Assembly: GCF_024679245.1 (NCBI RefSeq)
Contig: NC_090184.1
Coordinates: 1,417,547 to 1,481,546, forward strand
Length of the DNA stretch: 64,000 nt
Direction: 5' to 3'
Source of the DNA: Pseudorasbora parva
Lineage: Eukaryota > Chordata > Actinopteri > Cypriniformes > Gobionidae
Shown: piece after piece, positions 58,926 to 64,000 of the stretch
How positions within the stretch are numbered: the first letter of the stretch is position 1
How the letters are laid out: the number at the start of each line of letters is the position of its first letter
Notes under the pieces: model-generated
What the model was told of the DNA's origin: nothing
Seen by the model: the letters and a program-made list of their open reading frames with translations, nothing else
Databases searched by the model: none
Translations under genes and position numbers: made by a program

Positions 58926-60286
58926 ATGTTTTAGAAATTAGCAAATTGTTCTCAACATGAGTTTGTTTTCTGGGATGCTGTTTCCATTTTCAGTAACGTT
59001 TTACAGTATTATAATCATTATGCATTGTTAGCCGTATTTATTTATTTATTCATAGCCATTTCCTAATATGCTGTTTTAATAACTTTATTTAACCTTTTAG
59101 TTAAAAAAAAAGCAACAAAAACCTATAAATGTTTAATGTTCAAATAGGCCATTTTTTGATTGTTTGTGAAATGAAGATGTTTTTACACTGATTACATGCA
59201 GGTCGTGGAGTGAAATAGTTCAACTGAACTAGAATACGAATGCACTGATTCACTACACTGGGGGGGGGGGGATGTGTTGGATTCACATGATTTAATCATA
59301 CATCGGTTCCACTTGAATCAATTAAGTCATACAAAACTTCATCATGGAATTTTAAAAGTCATTTTTAAGTAACCCAACTGTGTAGCCTCAAAATGATTTT
59401 AATATGGCTCCAACAGACAGTGGTGTGGACAGACCCTGCATTTTATCAAATCAAGTTCATTTTGTTTCGGGATATTTTTGGTGGTCACGACTGATTTATA
59501 AGACTAACTGGTTTTCATTGTAATAGCCAGCAGTAGCAGATAATGAGCATGTCGAGAGCTGTGTCTAAACGCTCTTTAATGACTTGAGCTGTCTCAGTCC
59601 ACACTCGCTCCGCTCTTCTCCTCTATGGTGACCCATATCATGAGCAATACACACAGTTCAGGACTTGGGCATGGGTTAGATTACTACTAAATGTGTCCAA
59701 AAGTTATACACTGCATCACGCTAAAAGACAAAAACACAAAATAGCTCCATTTTTACACGAGTTTAGTCCATTTCTCCATTTTTACGCAACTTGTGTTTTG
59801 AAGGTACTCACTGCGTCATATTTCAGTCGGTTGTTCCTGAAGGGTCCAAATATTAATACGCCCAATAAGAACACAGTTTCATCTGCAGAGTGATCTATGT
59901 TAGTGTTGTGTAACTCAATATTTGCTTACACTATTGATACTGCGAGATGTGTACATATGAACGCACAGGCGTGTCTTTGTTTGCTTAGGATGGACAAAAT
60001 AAAAGAAAAATCTATTAATATATCAAAGGAAGCTTTAAGTAGTATCACATACAAAATATGAAATAAACACATTTATAAAGAGATCATATTTATCTCTCAG
60101 AATTAGTCAACTTTTCTATAAATATTTGGTCACATGTGGAAATCTGAGAGCGTTGACTGCATTTCAAAATGACTAAGATGTGTCTCATCGTAAAATGTCG
60201 TGTTTGTTTCTACCACAGCAAAAGATGGCGCTCACTTTCACATTGTAGAAAGCTGAGCTAAACTGCACAATATCGGACTTATTCCC
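58926..60286. other. no recognised gene
   Basis: AT-rich sequence with a G10 run near 59262. No exon or transposon end was recognised. Confidence 0.4.
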
Positions 60287-60790
60287 TTAAAGGGGTGGTT
60301 ATGATTGGACTTTTTTAACTTACCTTCAGGAACACACAACAAAGGAGGTGAGATTATCATGACAGAATGCTGATCAGTGACTGAAGATCATTAACTAATA
60401 AATTCAGAAACCTCCTCTCTCATTCTACGTTTTCTCTCCATCTTTGTCTGACTCCGGTCTGATCATAAAAGACTAGGGGTGTAACGATTCGTTTTAACAA
60501 CGATTCGATTCGACTGAAATAAAACAGTCAACTCTGATTTAAATTTTTGGCTAAAAAGTCACTGAATCGATTCGGATTATATCGTTCTAAATGAACTAAT
60601 ATCGTCCTTAAATCTTATCGACAACCTCAAATCGTGATACGAATCGAAGTTAAACGAATCGTTACACCCCTATAAAAAGACTGAACAGTTTCTGATATGT
60701 TCAGTGTGTGTGTGTGTGTGTGAGAGCTCCGCCTTCTTCCTGAAAGAAGGCGGGAGCAGCAGCTCATTTGCATTTAAAGGGACACAAACA
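60287..60790. mobile_element. TTAA-type element fragment with nested short hAT MITE
   Basis: Begins TTAA-AGGGGTGGTTATGATTGG, the same end as the 34801 element. The right end was not found, so the limit is approximate. A 199-bp hAT MITE (60474-60672) is inserted. An octamer-like ATTTGCAT lies at 60766. Confidence 0.5.
60474..60672. mobile_element. short hAT-type MITE (TAGGGGTGTAACGATTCG)
   Basis: Inverted ends TAGGGGTGTAACGATTCGTT and AACGAATCGTTACACCCCTA are near perfect. The flanks TAAAAGAC and TAAAAAGAC are an 8-bp duplication with a 1-bp difference. It is 199 bp and non-coding. Confidence 0.85.
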
Positions 60791-60822
60791 AAAACTGCAC
60801 TCCCTCAAAATGTGACATTTTT

Positions 60823-61353
60823 AAAGCTCCACTGTGTGATATTTCCCCCATCTAGCGGAGTAAAGGTTTATGACCATCCAGTGAATATTAGTTTCTGTTC
60901 CTCTCAATTCTGATTTCGTTTTAACTCCTACGGTGGCCGATTTAGTCCAAGATTAACACGGCTTCCAGTTCCTTGTCCATGAGTGCTTCTTCAAGTGATG
61001 AGCTTACTTTAGAAAACTATTATAATTTGCAGTTATTTGTCAGTATATAGCAGCCTCAAGCAATCTCCCTCTTCACATTCGACACGGTGCCATCGAGTGT
61101 TAAAACGCGAAAGGCGAAGCTTGAATTTATGGGTATGTCCCTCTTTGGCTACTGTACTTTCAAGATGGAGGAGCAACATGGCGGCCGGCATTCGAACCCC
61201 TCACCCGTATGTGTTTACAACGGCATATTATAAACTTACGAGAATACTTTATTACTTGAAAGAAGTAAATATACATTAATGAGCACATATATTTTTGAAA
61301 GAACTAAGTGTTTTTAGCTAAGAATAAACTAAAAAAGTTACACAGTGTAGCTA
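60823..61353. mobile_element. MITE with AAGCTCCACTGTGTGATATT ends
   Basis: The left AGCTCCACTGTGTGATATT and right AAGTTACACAGTGTAGCT are inverted. The interior carries CAAGATGGAGGAGCAACATG, a YY1-like motif. It has no credible coding frame. Confidence 0.65.
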
Positions 61354-62033
61354 TAACATGCTATAAACATGATCTGTGGGGTATTTTGAGCTAAAGCTTC
61401 TCACTCACACACACACACACACACACACACTTATTTTACATCCTGTAAAAAGGGCAAATCAACCAACTTTTACATCCTCAGAGTGTCCCGGTGGAAATAG
61501 TGCAGTAAATGAAGCAAAACACTTGGTTTAGTTTATCCTTTATTTGGAAACAAAATAAATGTGGCAGTAAATTATGTCCATCTATGACATAAGATCCAGC
61601 GGAGACGCATTTTATACTCAACTACACTGTAGAACCTGGAGATTTGGGTAATTTGGCAAAAACCCTCGCGGTCAATGGCACTAAAACTAAAGAACTATTT
61701 AACGCGAAGGCTCCCTCATTAAAAATCCTCCCCAACTGAGCGGATGAACACAAAACTCATGGTACTCGAGACCTGACTGGTTTTACAAAATTAAAACAAA
61801 TCAAAAACATTATTTATAAAAGGATTTATAGTCATGTTTACAAAAATATATATATTATATATAATCAGAGCATATATAATATATATATTTCCACTTCTTC
61901 TTACAACACTGATGTACTGGACAGTCGATGTACCTTAGCACTTTCCCACGCCGAAAACATAAATAAAACAATAAATTAAAGTCTCTGAACTCTAGAGTAG
62001 CATCGATATTAATACAAAAGTATCTAGAGATGT
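61354..62033 (-). other. possible distal 3' region of ubiad1
   Basis: Sequence between two MITEs, downstream of ubiad1 in its transcriptional direction. On the minus strand an AATAAA hexamer lies at 61544-61539 and could be a distal poly(A) signal. A (CA)n run is at 61407-61430. Nothing else is recognised. Confidence 0.35.
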
Positions 62034-62037
62034 TTAA

Positions 62038-62646
62038 AGGGTTAGTTCACCTTTATCATTAACTCCTAATGTCGCTCCACACCCGTAAGACCTCCGTTCA
62101 TCTTCACACACAGTTTAAGATATTTTATATTTAGTCCGAGAGCGTATGCAAGTGTATGCACACTATACTGTCCATGTCCAGAAAGGGAATAAAAACATCA
62201 TCACAGTAGTCCATATGAGACATCAGTGGGTTAATTAGAGTCTCTTGAAGCATCCAAAATACATTTGGGTCCAAAAATAACAAAAACTACGACTTTATTC
62301 AGCATTGGCTTCTCTTCCGCGTTTGTGTTCAATCCTCAAATAAAGATTCAAACGGTTATGAGTCAGCGAATTGATTCATGATTCGGATCGCGTGTCAAAC
62401 TGCTGAAATCACGAGACATTGGCGATCCCAATCATCAAGAGACTCTAATTAACCCACTGATGTCTCATATGGACTACTGTGATGATGTTTTTATTCCCTT
62501 TCTGGACATGGACGGTATAGTGTGCATACACTTGCATACGCTCTCGGACTAAATATAAAATATCTTAAATTGTGTGTGAAGATGAACGGAGGTCTTACGG
62601 TTCTGGAACGACATTAGTGCGAGTTATTTTTGGGTGAACTAACCCT
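62038..62646. mobile_element. palindromic TTAA MITE abutting the ubiad1 stop codon
   Basis: Inverted ends AGGGTTAGTTCACC and GGTGAACTAACCCT are bounded by TTAA (62034-62037 and 62647-62650). Arms of about 210 bp pair (62038-62246 with 62433-62646). The left arm carries an extra 145 bp and a GATTCGGATCGC loop. On the minus strand AATAAA hexamers occur at 62495-62490 and 62299-62294. It is 6 bp downstream of the ubiad1 stop, so it must form the proximal 3' UTR if transcription continues. A half copy is at 38051-38480. Confidence 0.88.
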
Positions 62647-62656
62647 TTAAAATCGC

Positions 62657-63144
62657 TCACAATAACGGCAAGCTCCCCTGCGGTGCCAGAATTATCCCGA
62701 AAACATAGAAGAGTCCCATGAGCAGATTGAGCTTGGCGGTCTTTTGCGGGATCTTGGCGTAGCAGCGGCGGCGGAACTGGCGCTCCAGAGGGAAGGCCAT
62801 GGGCAGCGTGAGCAGCGGTAGGGCCATGCTGATGGTGTAGCGCGTGGAGAGGATGCAGAAGAGCAGGTAGGGCCCGAACAGCAGCAGGTTGTAGAGCATG
62901 TACGCCGGCGTGGGGCCCAGCAGGATTGCCAGCGTGACGATGCCCGCCTGCCTGTCGGACTCCATGTCTCGGGTGTTGTTGCTGTGGAGGATGGCTTCGG
63001 TGCTGAGGGCCAGGGGCACCGCGTACACCAGCGGGAGCACCGACAGGAAGCCCACCTGCACCGCATGGGCAAACATCACTGCCAGGGGGCCGAAGGTGAT
63101 CAGGATCACCACATCGCCTAGAGCCACGTACTTCAGCCCGATGC
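62657..63144 (-). CDS. ubiad1: ubiad1 last coding exon (UbiA prenyltransferase, partial)
   Basis: This exon encodes the C-terminal 161 residues of UBIAD1, an integral membrane prenyltransferase of ER, Golgi and mitochondria. UBIAD1 attaches geranylgeranyl to menadione to make vitamin K2 (MK-4), has been linked to CoQ10, and binds HMG-CoA reductase. After a CTCCAG acceptor (ending at 63145) the peptide reads [20 protein letters not shown], then [20 protein letters not shown], then [20 protein letters not shown] and [14 protein letters not shown], followed by TGA at 62659-62657. RDMESD is the second Asp-rich motif that binds prenyl diphosphate through magnesium. Several hydrophobic stretches match the later transmembrane helices. 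The first Asp-rich motif must be in an upstream exon beyond the window. The length suits a two-exon gene of about 330-340 residues, as in human. The first codon is split by the intron. Confidence 0.95.
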
Positions 63145-63182
63145 CTGGAGAAACAACACGATTTAATGACTGGCATGGGCCG

Positions 63183-63184
<2 letters not shown>

Positions 63185-63226
<42 letters not shown>
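63185..63226. repeat. (CA)n microsatellite
   Basis: A CA run of about 40 bp in the ubiad1 intron, 40 bp upstream of the splice acceptor. It is followed by CCCTAACCCTAAACCC (63226-63242), a two-unit telomere-like motif. Confidence 0.95.
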
Positions 63227-63227
<1 letters not shown>

Positions 63228-63237
63228 CCCCTAACCC

Positions 63238-64000
63238 TAAACCCAGTAGAGGATAGAATCGTGATTCAGACGCGAATCGATTTGAATCAGTAGAGGATAG
63301 AATCGTGATTCAGACGCGAATCGATTTGAATCAGTAGAGGATAGAATCGTGATTCAGACGCGAATCGATTTGAATCAGTAGAGGATAGAATCGTGATTCA
63401 GACGCGACTCGATTTTGAATCAGTAGAGGATAGAATCGTGATTCAGACGCGACTCGATTTTGAATCAGTAGAGGATAGAATCGTGATTCAGACGCGACTC
63501 GGTTTTGAATCAGTAGAGGATAGAATCGTGATTCAGACGTGAATCGATTTTGAATCAGTAGAGGATAGAATCGTGATTCAGACGCGACTCGATTTTGAAT
63601 CAGTAGAGGATAGAATCGTGATTCAGACGCGACTCGATTTTGAATCAGTAGAGGATAGAATCGTGATTCAGACGCGACTCGGTTTTGAATCAGTAGAGGA
63701 TAGAATCTTGATTCAGACGTGAATCGATTTTGAATCAGTAGAGGATAGAATCGTGATTCAGACGCGACTCGATTTTGAATCAGTAGAGGATAGAATCGTG
63801 ATTCAGACGCGACTCGATTTTGAATCAGTAGAGGATAGAATCGTGATTCAGACACGACTCGGTTTTGAATCAGTAGAGGATAGAATCGTGATTCAGACGC
63901 GACTCGGTTTTGAATCAGTAGAGAATAGAATCGTGATTCAGACGCGACTCGGTTTTGAATCAGTAGAGGATAGAATCGTGATTCAGACGCGACTCGATTT
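63238..64000. repeat. 45-bp minisatellite in ubiad1 intron, at least 17 units
   Basis: The tandem unit is GAATCAGTAGAGGATAGAAT, then CGTGATTCAGACGCGACTCG, then ATTTT. The first three or four units are 44 bp with GCGAATCGATTTG; later ones are 45 bp with GCGACTCGATTTTG or CGGTTTTG. The array runs off the right edge. The minus-strand frame (YPLLIQNRVASESRF repeats) is open only because 45 is a multiple of 3. Confidence 0.95.

Noticed and set aside
62692..63072. Alternative minus-strand frame of 126 codons ([12 protein letters not shown]...) across the ubiad1 exon
   Set aside because: Shadow frame of the GC-rich ubiad1 exon. The UBIAD1 frame is unambiguous by family similarity and its splice acceptor.
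63226..63242. Interstitial telomere or chromosome end
   Set aside because: Only two CCCTAA units. The same short motif occurs near 32799. This is too short to have meaning.
63331..63855. Minus-strand frame with YPLLIQNRVASESRF repeats
   Set aside because: 45-bp minisatellite in an intron. The frame is open only because of the period.

Overview
The window looks like teleost fish genomic DNA, most likely from a cyprinid-type genome. Two exons of recognisable vertebrate genes sit at its ends. Between them is about 57 kb of repeats: cut-and-paste DNA transposons and their MITEs, decayed Tc1/mariner copies, long CA, TA and CCAT microsatellites, and several kilobase-scale minisatellites. No bacterial-type operon, CRISPR array or intact transposase gene is visible.

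Genes. A minus-strand exon at 4654-4876 encodes the N-terminal MIB/HERC2 domain of the E3 ubiquitin ligase Mind bomb 2 (mib2). Its GC-rich 5' flank runs to about 5010, and the rest of the gene lies beyond the left edge. A minus-strand exon at 62657-63144 is the last coding exon of ubiad1, the UbiA prenyltransferase that makes menaquinone-4; its upstream exon lies beyond the right edge. The genes are in tandem, with ubiad1 upstream of mib2, and both human orthologues map to 1p36. A possible housekeeping-type promoter or first exon lies at 57.4-58.1 kb.

Layout. 0-5 kb: CA repeats, palindromic MITEs and a hAT copy in mib2 intron 1. 5-8 kb: a degenerate repeat cluster holding a solo LTR. 8.3-10.8 kb: a hAT within a hAT. 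12-12.9 kb: a Tc1 pseudogene. 14.2-19.9 kb: a multi-level nest of transposons with a 30-bp minisatellite and an inverted pair of tRNA-like sequences. 20.8-30.1 kb: about 150 copies of a 51-bp minisatellite, each with a CCAAT box, interrupted by a hAT. 31-34.2 kb: a TIR element and an 83-bp array. 34.8-37.8 kb: a TTAA-flanked element containing a MITE and a PIF/Harbinger-like element. 38-40.7 kb: half MITEs and a chimeric Tc1 relic. 41.6-43.8 kb: CCAT and GGA arrays. 45-51.6 kb: hAT elements, including two inverted copies of one composite hAT. 53.2-57 kb: two more minisatellites, one of 62-bp units carrying a CCAAT box and a GC box. 58.4-58.9 kb: two long AT palindromes. 60.3-62.65 kb: MITEs, the last ending 6 bp from the ubiad1 stop codon. 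63.2-64 kb: a 45-bp minisatellite in the ubiad1 intron.

The main biological interest is in how the repeats are built. Exact target-site duplications and unfilled paralogous sites allow insertion events to be ordered. One minisatellite can be traced to a one-to-two-unit ancestor inside a transposon. A MITE appears to supply the start of the ubiad1 3' UTR, including poly(A) signals.
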